Below, piece after piece: positions 36,170 to 45,038 of a stretch of 64,000 nt of DNA (position 1 is the first letter of the stretch; every line of letters begins with the position of its first letter). This stretch comes from Palsa-360 sp963719875. GTDB lineage: Bacteria > Acidobacteriota > Terriglobia > Acidiferrales > UBA7541. The position numbers and the translations under genes were made by a program. The stretch is taken from NCBI GenBank assembly GCA_963719875.1, contig CAVRDJ010000004.1, forward strand, positions 1,426,001 through 1,490,000, written 5' to 3'. Below the pieces are notes generated by a model that was not told the origin of the DNA, searched no databases, and saw only the letters and a program-made list of their open reading frames with translations.

Positions 36170-36589
36170 ATTACCAAACGAGTCGCGCATTTCAACACTG
36201 CCACTGCGAAACTCGCCGCACAGTATGACACTTACAAACCTTTCCCTGACTCCTCCGTGAATGGCAAACAGACGCTCGCGGAAAATATTGCGGATGTTGC
36301 GGGCCTCTCGGCTGCCTACGACGGCTACCACGATTCACTGGCAAACAAAACCGCCCCTGCACAGGACGGCTTCTCCAGCGACCAGCAATTCTTCATCGCC
36401 TACGGACAGAACTGGGGACGCAAGGCACGTGAAGCGGCGCTCCGGCAGCAGGTGATAACTGACCCGCATGCCCCCGCGCAATTCCGTGCGGATACTGTCC
36501 GGAACATCGATCCTTCGTACTCGGCATTTAATGTCCGGCCCGGAGAGAAGCTATACCTCGCCCCGCCAGACCGCGTGCAGATCTGGTAA
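36170..36589 (+). pseudogene. C-terminal remnant of an M13 (neprilysin-like) metallopeptidase
   Basis: The frame that runs on directly after the sortase TAG codon (36167-36169) encodes FNTATAKLAAQYDTYKPFP and then VNGKQTLAENIADVAGL, followed by HSLA-type and FNVRPGEKLYL near the end, finishing RVQIW. This is the last quarter of a family M13 peptidase, including the third zinc ligand Glu in ENIADVAG. The HExxH zinc site and all of the N-terminal part are absent. A GTG at 36257 could start translation of 110 residues, but no function is expected. It looks like a deletion joined the sortase gene to the tail of a peptidase gene. Confidence 0.85.
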
Positions 36590-36602
36590 GAAATCCTGCA
36601 CT

Positions 36603-37775
36603 CTAATGATTTTCCACCGTCTTGAATTTCTGCACCCTATGACCCGCTTCGTTGCCCACACCAACCTCGGCCACATAGACGTTACCTTTGGAATCCATCG
36701 CCATCGTGTGGCCGTGCGAGAATTCTCCGGCTTGGTGACCTGGTCGGCCGAAGGTCGAGAGAATTTTTCCGCTGGCGTGATCGAGGATATCCACTTGTTC
36801 GTTTTCTTCGTTTAATACGAACATAAACCTCTGCGCCTGATCGGGAGAGAAGCAGACCCACCCAGCCGTGCCCCACGCTCGCGGCAGGTACCCCGGCCCC
36901 GGCGGCTGAGTTCTCTCGCCGTAATTGAGCCGGAGCGCGCCTTGCATCTCGTAAGGGACAAGTATGTTTTTTTTGAAGGTTCCCATCTTATCGAATACCT
37001 GCACCCGATCGCCACGCCGGTCGCAGACATACACCAATCCATCATTGCCAAGCGCCACACAATGCGGCACCTGCATGAACGAGTCACCTGCACCTGCCTC
37101 TGATTCAGCCTTCGTGCGCTGCAGAACCCATTGACGCAAGAACTTCCCGTTGCGATCAAACACGGCCACTCTGTGATTGCTTCCGGGTTCTTCCCCATCC
37201 GCGACATAAGTGGTACCGTCGCTCGGATCGACCGCCACAGAGCCGGGTCTATAGAAACCCGTATGGCTCGCGTTTAAAGCTATGCCTGCAAGTGTGCCAT
37301 CCGATGAATCGATGACGCCCTTCGTGCCGATTTGGAGTAAGAGTTTGCTCCCATCATGCGTAAATTTCTGCACAATGCCGTCCTGATTGCTGGGGATCCA
37401 CACGTTATTTTCGTAATCGACGTAGCAGCCATGGCGTCCGGAACCGAGGACGTTCGAGTCGCCCCAAGAATTTGCGACGTTGCCTTGAGGATCAAATTCG
37501 ATCACCGTAGGCGCTTGATAGGCGGCATCAAGTTCGTTGTCCGTCAAGTTCCGCCGGTTAACGATGAACACATGGTCTTGAGCATCCGTACACACCCCGC
37601 CCACCGAACCCGTTACCCACAGATTTGGCAGAGGCTTGGGCCAAGAAGGGTCCACTTCGTACTTAGGTGGATTGCCCTGCGCATTCAATCGCAGCGCACA
37701 AAACATCGCAAGCACTAGAGTCAACGTTACAGCGCTCGTTCCGTTTATCGTTATGCTGCTTAATTTCTTTTTCAT
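36603..37775 (-). CDS. Secreted NHL-type beta-propeller protein (copy 1)
   Basis: 390 residues from the ATG at 37773-37775, chosen because AGGAGG precedes it by seven bases; the open frame extends 24 codons further without a site. A Sec signal peptide (KKKLSS to RLNAQG) leads to a six-bladed propeller with NHL repeats, for example TGFYRPGSVAVDPSDGTTYVAD and GNDGLVYVCDRRGDRVQVFD. Closely similar to the gene at 37991 from the mature N-terminus (GNPPKYEVDPSWP) to the end. Exported propellers of this type are numerous in Acidobacteriota; ligand or reaction unknown. It converges on the M13 remnant with only 13 bases between. Confidence 0.88.
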   Translation of the reverse strand: MKKKLSSITINGTSAVTLTLVLAMFCALRLNAQGNPPKYEVDPSWPKPLPNLWVTGSVGGVCTDAQDHVFIVNRRNLTDNELDAAYQAPTVIEFDPQGNVANSWGDSNVLGSGRHGCYVDYENNVWIPSNQDGIVQKFTHDGSKLLLQIGTKGVIDSSDGTLAGIALNASHTGFYRPGSVAVDPSDGTTYVADGEEPGSNHRVAVFDRNGKFLRQWVLQRTKAESEAGAGDSFMQVPHCVALGNDGLVYVCDRRGDRVQVFDKMGTFKKNILVPYEMQGALRLNYGERTQPPGPGYLPRAWGTAGWVCFSPDQAQRFMFVLNEENEQVDILDHASGKILSTFGRPGHQAGEFSHGHTMAMDSKGNVYVAEVGVGNEAGHRVQKFKTVENH

Positions 37776-37990
37776 ATAATTGCCTCCTGGCTTCAGGCGT
37801 ATGAGGAATGGCCGCCGCGTCTTTCCACGTCCACTCAAATGTCCCATACCAGTAGAAGCTGTCGCCGTGGCTTCGCCTTACCTTATCGGTGACCCAAAAT
37901 CTAGAATGAAACTCAGGCGGCGTCGCCTGAAATCTGGTGATGCGGCGAGATTTGCCGCTAAATTCTCTGAATTGTTACCACTGCTTTTAA

Positions 37991-39109
37991 TTATTTACTG
38001 CCCGCGACCTTAAACTTCTGTACTCGATTGCCTGCCTCGTCGCCCCCTGCCTCACTAACATAGACGTTACCCTTCGAGTCCACAGCCAAGGTATGAGCAA
38101 ATGTCAATTCACCGGCTTGATGCCCCGCGCGACCGAAACTCAACAGGATCTTCTCACTCGCATGATCGACGACATCCACTTGCTCATTATCTTCATTCAG
38201 CACGAACATGAACTCTTGTGCCCGGTCTGCAGAAAAGCCTACCCACTCGGCCGTGCCCCACACGCGCGGCACGTGACCGAGTCCTGCCTGGTATTGGCTT
38301 CTCTTCTCGTATGGGATGAGTATGTTTTTTTTGAAGTTTCCCATCTTATCGAATACCTGAATCCGATCTCCGCGTGGGTCGCACACGTATACGAGACCAT
38401 CGTTGGCAATCGCCACACAGTGAGGTGCCTGCACGAAGGAGTTGCCCTCACCAGCTTCGGCCTTCGTAGGCTGCAACACCCACTGACGTAGGAACTTCCC
38501 ATTGCGATCAAACACGGCCACACGGTGGTTGCTTCCGGGTTCTTCGCCATCCGTCACATAAACGTCACCGTTGCTGGGATCAACCGCCACACTCGATGGC
38601 TTATAAAACCCCGTGTGACTGGAATTCAATGCTATCCCATTGATGGTTCCATCCGACGAATCTGCAATTCCCTTCGTCCCAATCTGGAGCAAAAGTTTCT
38701 TGCCATCGTGGGTGTATTTCTGGATGACGCCATCCCTGCTGCCAGATAGCCACACACTATTCTGGTAATCGACGAAACATCCGTGAAGCCCTTCCGGAAG
38801 AATTTCTCGATTTCCCCAAGAGTTAACGACATCCCCCTCGGGATCAAACTCAATCACCGCGGGCGCCTGATGCCCAGCGTCCAGCTCATTCTCCGTAAGG
38901 TTCCCCTGGTTAACGATGAACATATGATCTTGAGCGTCCGCACAAACACCAGTCACCGCACCAGTTACCCACTTATCCGGCAGAGGTCTTGGCCAGGAGG
39001 GATCGACTTCGTACTTGGGTGGATTGCCTTGCCCATTCAATGGCAAGGCACAGAACGTTGCGAGCAGGAGGACCAATGCCGCGGCACAAGAGGCTACTGT
39101 TCTGTTCAT
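37991..39109 (-). CDS. Secreted NHL-type beta-propeller protein (copy 2)
   Basis: 372 residues, with a signal peptide (RTVASCAAALVLLLATFCALPLNG) and the same propeller as the neighbour at 36603; long segments such as DGEEPGSNHRVAVFDRNGKF are identical between the two. The copies clearly arose by tandem duplication. The ATG has AGGAG about nine bases upstream. The PEP mutase-like gene ends 47 bases before it, so the three genes are probably cotranscribed, with a 215-base gap before copy 1. The function is unknown, probably periplasmic. Confidence 0.88.
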   Translation of the reverse strand: MNRTVASCAAALVLLLATFCALPLNGQGNPPKYEVDPSWPRPLPDKWVTGAVTGVCADAQDHMFIVNQGNLTENELDAGHQAPAVIEFDPEGDVVNSWGNREILPEGLHGCFVDYQNSVWLSGSRDGVIQKYTHDGKKLLLQIGTKGIADSSDGTINGIALNSSHTGFYKPSSVAVDPSNGDVYVTDGEEPGSNHRVAVFDRNGKFLRQWVLQPTKAEAGEGNSFVQAPHCVAIANDGLVYVCDPRGDRIQVFDKMGNFKKNILIPYEKRSQYQAGLGHVPRVWGTAEWVGFSADRAQEFMFVLNEDNEQVDVVDHASEKILLSFGRAGHQAGELTFAHTLAVDSKGNVYVSEAGGDEAGNRVQKFKVAGSK

Positions 39110-39156
39110 ATCATCATTTCTCCTACCGAGTTTCGACCATCGTGTGCTCTTGGCTG

Positions 39157-40215
39157 TTATTTTTCGTCTTGGTTCTGGAATGCAGGATCGCTAGTTCCTG
39201 GAGCACCCCGCGACCCCAGTCGGCTAGTCCAATACTCAATGTTGTAATAAGTTGTGAGGTCCATTGCTTGGTAGACTTCTTTATTAATAGGACCGTATAT
39301 CGCTGGATCCATCCCCATGCTGCCGGTGTCCTTGAGTCGCACAAACGCATCCTTCATGGTTTTGTAGTACATGAGGATTGCCCCGGCTGGGTGGTTGAGC
39401 ATTTTCCAACCCATTGCTCCCAGCTCCTGAGCCGTGAAATTTGGTCGCCCGGAAAGACCTTGTTCCGCATTGACAAAGTTCAGAGGCCCGTGCACCTCTT
39501 TAGGTATTTGTCTTGTTTCCTCCAAGTCTCTGGGGAAAATCAAAGCAAAGTCAGCGCCTGAAGCCAGGTAGAGATTTGCCCTGCGGACGCCTTCGGCAAA
39601 GCCGTGTGTACTGATGGCCTGTGTGCATGCCCCAATCACAAAATCATGATCCCGACGCGCCTGAACAGCGTAGCGGATCTTTTCGACCATAGCTTGGGCT
39701 GAAATCACATCCACCTTGCCATCCATGTAGTAGTGAAACCGCTTGGGGTAAATTTGATCCTCTATATAGATTCCGGCAGCACCTGCATGTTCGAGCGCGC
39801 GAATCGCGTGAAAAACGTGAGCCGGCTCCCCAAATCCGCCGCCCGCGTCAACCAACAACGGGATCCCTACTACGGAAGTAATGCTTTGAGTGGCTGCGGC
39901 CAACTCGTCCAAGCCGAGTGTGGACTCGATCCGACACGTGACAATGCCCCGTGCGCTGCCAGGCAGGGTGGCATACCTGAATCCAACCATTTCAGCGATT
40001 TTGGCTGTCAGGGGATCGTGAATGCTAGGAGAATCGATAAAACCAGGGCTCTTTATTAATTCGCGCAAAACTGTAGTCATTCGTTTGGGGGAAATTTGCG
40101 GGGTGGATACTTCGCCTTGAGGGCTTGCAAGAGGTGGAACGGACGCTGCTGTCAACGCACCCAAAGCTCCTCGAGACACACTTTTTCCAAAGTCGCGACG
40201 TGACACCCATTTCAT
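39157..40215 (-). CDS. Tat-exported PEP mutase/isocitrate lyase-superfamily protein
   Basis: 352 residues from the ATG at 40213-40215, which has GGAGG five bases upstream; the frame runs five codons further. The N-terminus is a twin-arginine signal (SRRDFGK, then GALGALTAASVPPLASP). The rest follows the PEP mutase/isocitrate lyase fold: SIHDPLTAKIAE-GF, then VDAGGGFGEP (122-131), GIYIEDQIYPKR (149-159) and MTTVLREL near the start. The usual metal-binding loop VDADxGYG has Gly in place of the second Asp, and the PKxCGH motif reads PKRFHY. Superfamily enzymes cut C-C or P-C bonds of 2-hydroxy- or 2-oxo-acids in the cytoplasm. An exported, altered member is unusual. It leads the operon with the two propellers. 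Confidence 0.85.
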   Translation of the reverse strand: MKWVSRRDFGKSVSRGALGALTAASVPPLASPQGEVSTPQISPKRMTTVLRELIKSPGFIDSPSIHDPLTAKIAEMVGFRYATLPGSARGIVTCRIESTLGLDELAAATQSITSVVGIPLLVDAGGGFGEPAHVFHAIRALEHAGAAGIYIEDQIYPKRFHYYMDGKVDVISAQAMVEKIRYAVQARRDHDFVIGACTQAISTHGFAEGVRRANLYLASGADFALIFPRDLEETRQIPKEVHGPLNFVNAEQGLSGRPNFTAQELGAMGWKMLNHPAGAILMYYKTMKDAFVRLKDTGSMGMDPAIYGPINKEVYQAMDLTTYYNIEYWTSRLGSRGAPGTSDPAFQNQDEK

Positions 40216-41274
40216 TTGATCCTCCTTCAAGTCCGAATCCGAATCGCATGCGCAACCCGTGTCGCCAAGCTACCGCCGGTGGCGGCAGGCCTTATGCCCC
40301 TCCGCCGAGATAGGAACGCCCCATCGCGGCGCGGGATGAGATTCCTCGACGGCAATTCGTATTCGCATAGATACTTCCGAAGCGTAACGCTCCTTCAGAC
40401 AAATTCAGGAAAAAGGACGACGCTTGACTTCAACGATCCCTTATAAATTCGGATTACAAAAGCAGACCACTTTTATATGCTGGTAGTTATATCCGTCAAG
40501 GCCTTTTGGTTTTAATAATCTATGTACGCCTTACGTCGCCGTGCTGTCGCGCATTCCAAGATGGACCTGAACGCAAGCCGACCACAGCCTTCGCCGCGAA
40601 GAAGCAATGAAAACCGCTAACAGAGAAAATCCAAACCGCTGGGTCACAGTGCCCAGCACCCGAGTTCATGGCGCGGCAATTCAGAACAGATCTCGCTCGA
40701 TCCAGTGGGCTGCGAAGCAAGAAAAACTCCAGCCGAAGGATGTGTGCTTTTTCTTGACTACTACCTTTATGGAACTTATCAGGATGCGGGAGAGAGCAAG
40801 AATTCGCAGGTGCGTTAGAGCATCACAGAGTTATACTTTGCCAACTATAAGTTGGTAGGAGCCCATGTCGATTCGCCATCTCGGACAGCGACGATCCTGT
40901 GTTATTTGTACCGATTGATCAGGCGGGGCGGTTACAACGCCGCGATCCATCAGTCCTTAGTGGTGTAAATTAAATTTCGGTCCCCACCACCCTTGCCAAG
41001 ACGTGTGCTGGCATCTGAAGTAATTAGCTACCTCCGAAGAACACGAGGTACACAACCCGCCGTTGCAAAAATCGCAAGGATGCGCCACCAGCCTCCAAAC
41101 AATGACTTCACAGGCCGTGCAGGGGCTCCAGCATTATAGGGCGCGACAGGTCTGCACTGAGTTTCAAACGGGATTCGAAACAAGTGCAACAACTGATCAG
41201 ACTCCGACCTGAGTAGATTGGTCCCCAATGTCATCGTCACCAGTACGCTGCTTCGGTCTAATCCGCCTTTCGCG
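40216..41274. other. Gene-less stretch
   Basis: About 1 kb with no supportable gene, repeat or hairpin. Short open frames on both strands lack SD sequences and family signatures. Confidence 0.4.
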
Positions 41275-43089
41275 CTATGGATGGCCGGAAGCGATCAACT
41301 TCGAAATGGCCGCGGAGAATCCGTTCACAAACGTCTGGCCTCCATTCAGCAGATTGTCCCGCGTTTGATAGTCGGCCGTGATTTCGGGTAAAACGCCGAT
41401 ATTCTCAATGTACGGCGCCGTGGGGAGGCCCCGTGAAGAAATGTCGTGATTGCGGACTCCGAGCGAAAGCGTCACCCGTGAATTCCCTTCGGAGTAAACG
41501 GTGGCATCGTATTGGACCACGTTGCCACCACCCCCGCTGGTTCGGACACCGTAAACCGTGACGCGTTTCGCATCCTGCAAAGTCGCGGTAAAAAACTCCG
41601 CTGCGGATGCCGTGAAGTTATCGGTCAGCACCACGATCGGTTTGGTGTAGGCCAGGTTGTTGCCTTGGTCGTCGGTCGCTGGCGGATAGGTAAGGCTATC
41701 CGTGCAAACAGGAAGTGGCCTGGTGAGACCTCGGCCCTCCTCAAGAGCATCTTGAACTTCGTCGAGATAGCCGGTGAGTAGATTGATGGTCGTTTGGGAC
41801 GCTCCGCTGAACTCGGCTGTGAGAAGAGCAGCCTCAAAGGCAAGCACCCACTCCTCAGTGGGTCGCACTGCGAGTCCGATACTGCGGAAAGGCTTGGGAA
41901 TGAGATACTGCAATACATTGTTCGAATAGCATAGATCACCGCCGCCGTTGGACATGAGATCAATCACCAGTCCATCCGTGTTCTGCTGAAAGTATGTGAT
42001 CTCGCCCTGAAACTGCTGGAGCGCGTTGGTAAGGCTGGCGGGGGCGAAGCTCGGGATGCGAATGAAGCCGATCGTCAAATTGCCGACCGGCAACGTTCCG
42101 CTTAAGAACTCATCGGTTTGGTTGCCACCTAGCCGCAATTGGAATCCGGGCGGAGGATTGAAAACAGGAAACGGAGAATCGAACGGGAAAATCGAGCCAG
42201 CTACCACATGGTCGGGCTTGAAGTGGCTCATATTCCGAAGCCGCTGGAGGGGCTCCATATAGTCCGGCGCGGACCGCAGTTCGCGAGGCGCTGGCGCACC
42301 CGTCCATATGCCCCACGGATTGGTGGCAACCTTTGCGTGCTCACGCAGCGAACGTTTGACCGCGTTTTCCGCGGAAGGAGACACCGAAGCGAGCAACGAG
42401 ATGCTGGGATTCGGAACTGGTCCTTCCCGATCAAGCGGAACACCGATAACTTGCCAAGGCACGGGATAAGTTGCGACATGGCCGTTATGGTTCTTGACTG
42501 CGATGGTAGCGGTATCTCCCGGCTTCACTTTGTTGGCGAAGGTGTAAAACCCCTGATACCGGTCGAGGATAAGCGCAGCAGCTATCCGATTGCGGCTCAC
42601 GGGATTGCCTTGCCCGTTCACGGCATAGGGACCCAAGGCAGTGATCCAATTGCCCACGCTAACGCCGTCTACTGAAACTAGCTCATCGCCCACCGCAAAT
42701 TGGAAGGTCCCGGGGGGCAGCGCTATTTGATTAATGCTATCGATCAGCACCTTTCCGTCGTAAATATCCACCGTAAAAGGGAGGAATGGTTCGTAAAAGG
42801 AAGGGAGAATAAACTCGTCGTGAAAATCGTGGAGACTGGCAACGTAGCGCACACAGATGTCGTAAAACGAGAGGTCGTCGGTGGACGCATTCACCTGAGC
42901 AAGCCAGGGCTCGAGCTCCCGTAGGTCATAGTCAAAAGCCTCCAACTTCCATTTGTTCGGCCCATAATTTTTGTCGTAGCGTCCCGCAAGCGACAGAAAA
43001 TCTGTAGTCTTTTGTTCATGCGTGAGCCCCTGGGCAAAGCAATTTGGAACCCAATACAAAAAGAGCACGACGACCAGCAGCCTTTTCAT
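41275..43089 (-). CDS. Secreted S41 family (C-terminal processing-like) peptidase
   Basis: 604 residues. The signal peptide is short and clear (KRLLVVVLFLYWVPNCFAQG). A helical cap and a PDZ-like region (FAVGDELVSVDGVSVGNWI) precede the catalytic domain. The S41 core shows IGFIRIPSFAP, GLVIDLMSNGGGD and the nucleophile Ser in LTDNFTASAAEFF. The mature protein probably cleaves peptides in the periplasm; the cap is longer than in classical Prc, so the substrate is open. The ATG is preceded by GGAGGGCAT. It is a single gene with about 1 kb gene-less DNA on each side. Confidence 0.9.
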   Translation of the reverse strand: MKRLLVVVLFLYWVPNCFAQGLTHEQKTTDFLSLAGRYDKNYGPNKWKLEAFDYDLRELEPWLAQVNASTDDLSFYDICVRYVASLHDFHDEFILPSFYEPFLPFTVDIYDGKVLIDSINQIALPPGTFQFAVGDELVSVDGVSVGNWITALGPYAVNGQGNPVSRNRIAAALILDRYQGFYTFANKVKPGDTATIAVKNHNGHVATYPVPWQVIGVPLDREGPVPNPSISLLASVSPSAENAVKRSLREHAKVATNPWGIWTGAPAPRELRSAPDYMEPLQRLRNMSHFKPDHVVAGSIFPFDSPFPVFNPPPGFQLRLGGNQTDEFLSGTLPVGNLTIGFIRIPSFAPASLTNALQQFQGEITYFQQNTDGLVIDLMSNGGGDLCYSNNVLQYLIPKPFRSIGLAVRPTEEWVLAFEAALLTAEFSGASQTTINLLTGYLDEVQDALEEGRGLTRPLPVCTDSLTYPPATDDQGNNLAYTKPIVVLTDNFTASAAEFFTATLQDAKRVTVYGVRTSGGGGNVVQYDATVYSEGNSRVTLSLGVRNHDISSRGLPTAPYIENIGVLPEITADYQTRDNLLNGGQTFVNGFSAAISKLIASGHP

Positions 43090-44130
43090 ATGCCCTCCAG
43101 AAAACTGACTCAGAATTTCTGATTTGGTGGTGTAGTTTGCGCATCTTACGTTTCTACTGACCTCGACACAATGAATTTGTCACCAGAGCGGGCCGCGGCA
43201 AGATTGCCGAGTCTTGGGAGCCAAGTCCCGATCACCGGAATTTTGGGAAGTGAACGGATAATATGTATTTCGGATTTTAAGTCAAGTTAAACATTATAAT
43301 TTAAAATAATATTAGTCCTAGTACTCTGATTACTGTCTTCCGGTCAACAACGACGTGATTCATTTCTTTCAGTAGGAGCTTTGATTCAATTGCGATTGAG
43401 CATTTGCTCCGGAAATGCAGCGGCCTTCTTGGTGAGGCAGTGGGGCAGATTCTGTTCTTTCTACCTTCAGTCAGTGTTTCATGCGGTACAGCGGTAACTT
43501 ATTCAGGGAACCTTAAGATCGCTTTGCGATGATGTCCTTGTCACTGTGGCGTACCGCATTCGCTACGCTGATGCGCCGTGTCGGCGGGTCGGAGCGCCGA
43601 AACCGACACGGCGCGCTCCTTGGGCCAAGATGCCATGATCGGCCCGCAATTTGTAGGCGCATGACGCTCAATCTTCCAGTGATTCAATTTGCTGCTTGGG
43701 TCTATTACGGAAGCGATGGTCGCAATATTTACATTGGTACGCATGGAAACCCAAGGGATACAGAATGATGCGCTCCAGAATGCCTCAGCGTTTTGTCCTG
43801 TAGACAACTCTCGATTTGCATCGAGGGCAGGTGCCCCACCCACTAACCCTAGCTAGGACTCAGCAGGTTATATTCCGTGGATTTTGGCTGAAAATAAAGG
43901 AGTTGCGGGCCGACAATTTCCGAGATATCCAAAACTTTTGTATGTTTTTATGATTTCTTAGCCACCTGATGTCAAACCAAAATGCAAACTATACTCAGTT
44001 TGTCCGGATTTAGGGGAGCAGCTCAATTTCACTGCCCATGGCTGTTATATAATCTCTCTCACACGCCCTGTTACAAAACCCCACAGCGGTCACCAGAGCA
44101 ATGGGCCGGCGCAGTTCTACACCGAGGATT
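43090..44130. other. Gene-less stretch with zinc-ribbon remnant
   Basis: About 1 kb. An AT-rich block lies near 43250-43320, and a decayed zinc-ribbon gene occupies 43668-43838. Nothing else is recognised. Confidence 0.45.
43668..43838 (-). pseudogene. Decayed small zinc-ribbon protein
   Basis: On the minus strand one frame reads WGTCPRCKSRVVYRTKR, then an in-frame TGA (43785-43787), then GILERIILYPLGFHAYQCKYCDHRF and a short tail to the stop at 43668. The pattern CPxC, ILER, G-x-x-x-Y-x-C-x-x-C-x-x-RF is that of small double-CxxC proteins common in Acidobacteriota. The internal stop and the lack of a convincing start codon or SD sequence indicate a pseudogene. Confidence 0.6.
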
Positions 44131-44763
44131 TCAACCACGTCGCCGGAGAAATCCACCGATGAGGGTCAGACCCGACCCCAACAAAAGCAGACTCGTGGGC
44201 TCCGGAACTACTCCTTCGGGGGCATCCGATGCGAAGCTGATGGAATCACTGGAAGTAAGCGTTCCGTTGATCCATGTGACGGAACCGGCGAGCTGTGAAA
44301 GCCCAGACTCGCTGATACATGCAGGAGTGATGGGACACGTCCCGAGCCCCAAGCCACTGTCAGAGTCGGATACAAATGTCAACGTGACAAACGATTTATC
44401 GGGCGCCACTCCGAAGAGCAGCTCGTCACTAATGGTGCCATTTCCCTCTCCGATGAAGATAGTGGCTGGCAAGCTCGACGATGAAAATACTGAGCCAGTG
44501 GGGGCTGATAGGGTTATTGAGCAGATCTCCACTGCCGATCCGCACCCGGCAACTGTTGCAAGCCTACTTGACCCCGACACACTGACGATATTATCGGTTG
44601 TAGTGTCTTGGAATGTGATTGAGTCTGCCTTAGCAGTTTGAGCGGCCAACGTGAATACGCAGAATAGGGCAGCCAACAGCAGAGAAGTTACTAGGCCACG
44701 CCAAGGGACGCGCATTGTAAGTTCAGAACTGCCAGCAAAGGGTACTGTCGCTTTGTGTTCCAT
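44131..44763 (-). CDS. PEP-CTERM sorting-domain protein
   Basis: 210 residues from the ATG at 44761-44763, with AAGGAG eight bases upstream; the longer open frame has no site. A signal peptide ends near QTAKA. The mature part is Ser/Thr/Gly-rich without catalytic motif. The C-terminus is a full PEP-CTERM signal: VVPEPTSLLLLGSGL, a hydrophobic helix and RRR. It is the likely substrate of the exosortase at 47990. It is the last gene of the minus-strand exosortase set, 275 bases after the TPR gene. Confidence 0.92.
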   Translation of the reverse strand: MEHKATVPFAGSSELTMRVPWRGLVTSLLLAALFCVFTLAAQTAKADSITFQDTTTDNIVSVSGSSRLATVAGCGSAVEICSITLSAPTGSVFSSSSLPATIFIGEGNGTISDELLFGVAPDKSFVTLTFVSDSDSGLGLGTCPITPACISESGLSQLAGSVTWINGTLTSSDSISFASDAPEGVVPEPTSLLLLGSGLTLIGGFLRRRG

Positions 44764-45038
44764 CTCTAGTTCTCCTTTTGATTCCGGCCTGGCATTAAGT
44801 GCCGATTCTTTATCGTCCAGCATTGTTGTCTCCGTACTCCACCCTAGCTTCATAACTCGCAATCCAAATACCACTCTCCTAACAATCACTAGTCGTTCGA
44901 ACGTCCTGAAAGTAAAGGAGATAAGCGTGTCGCACCGCGTCACTCCCTGTAATCTCCTTCGGGAATCTATCGGTTCATATAGATCATCTACAATCCGCGC
45001 CGGGACTCGATCCGCACCCTTGTGCTCATGAGCCCATA

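Noticed and set aside
41028..41240. 70-codon minus-strand frame in gene-less DNA
   Set aside because: No SD sequence, no recognisable family, and the neighbouring DNA shows no coding pattern.
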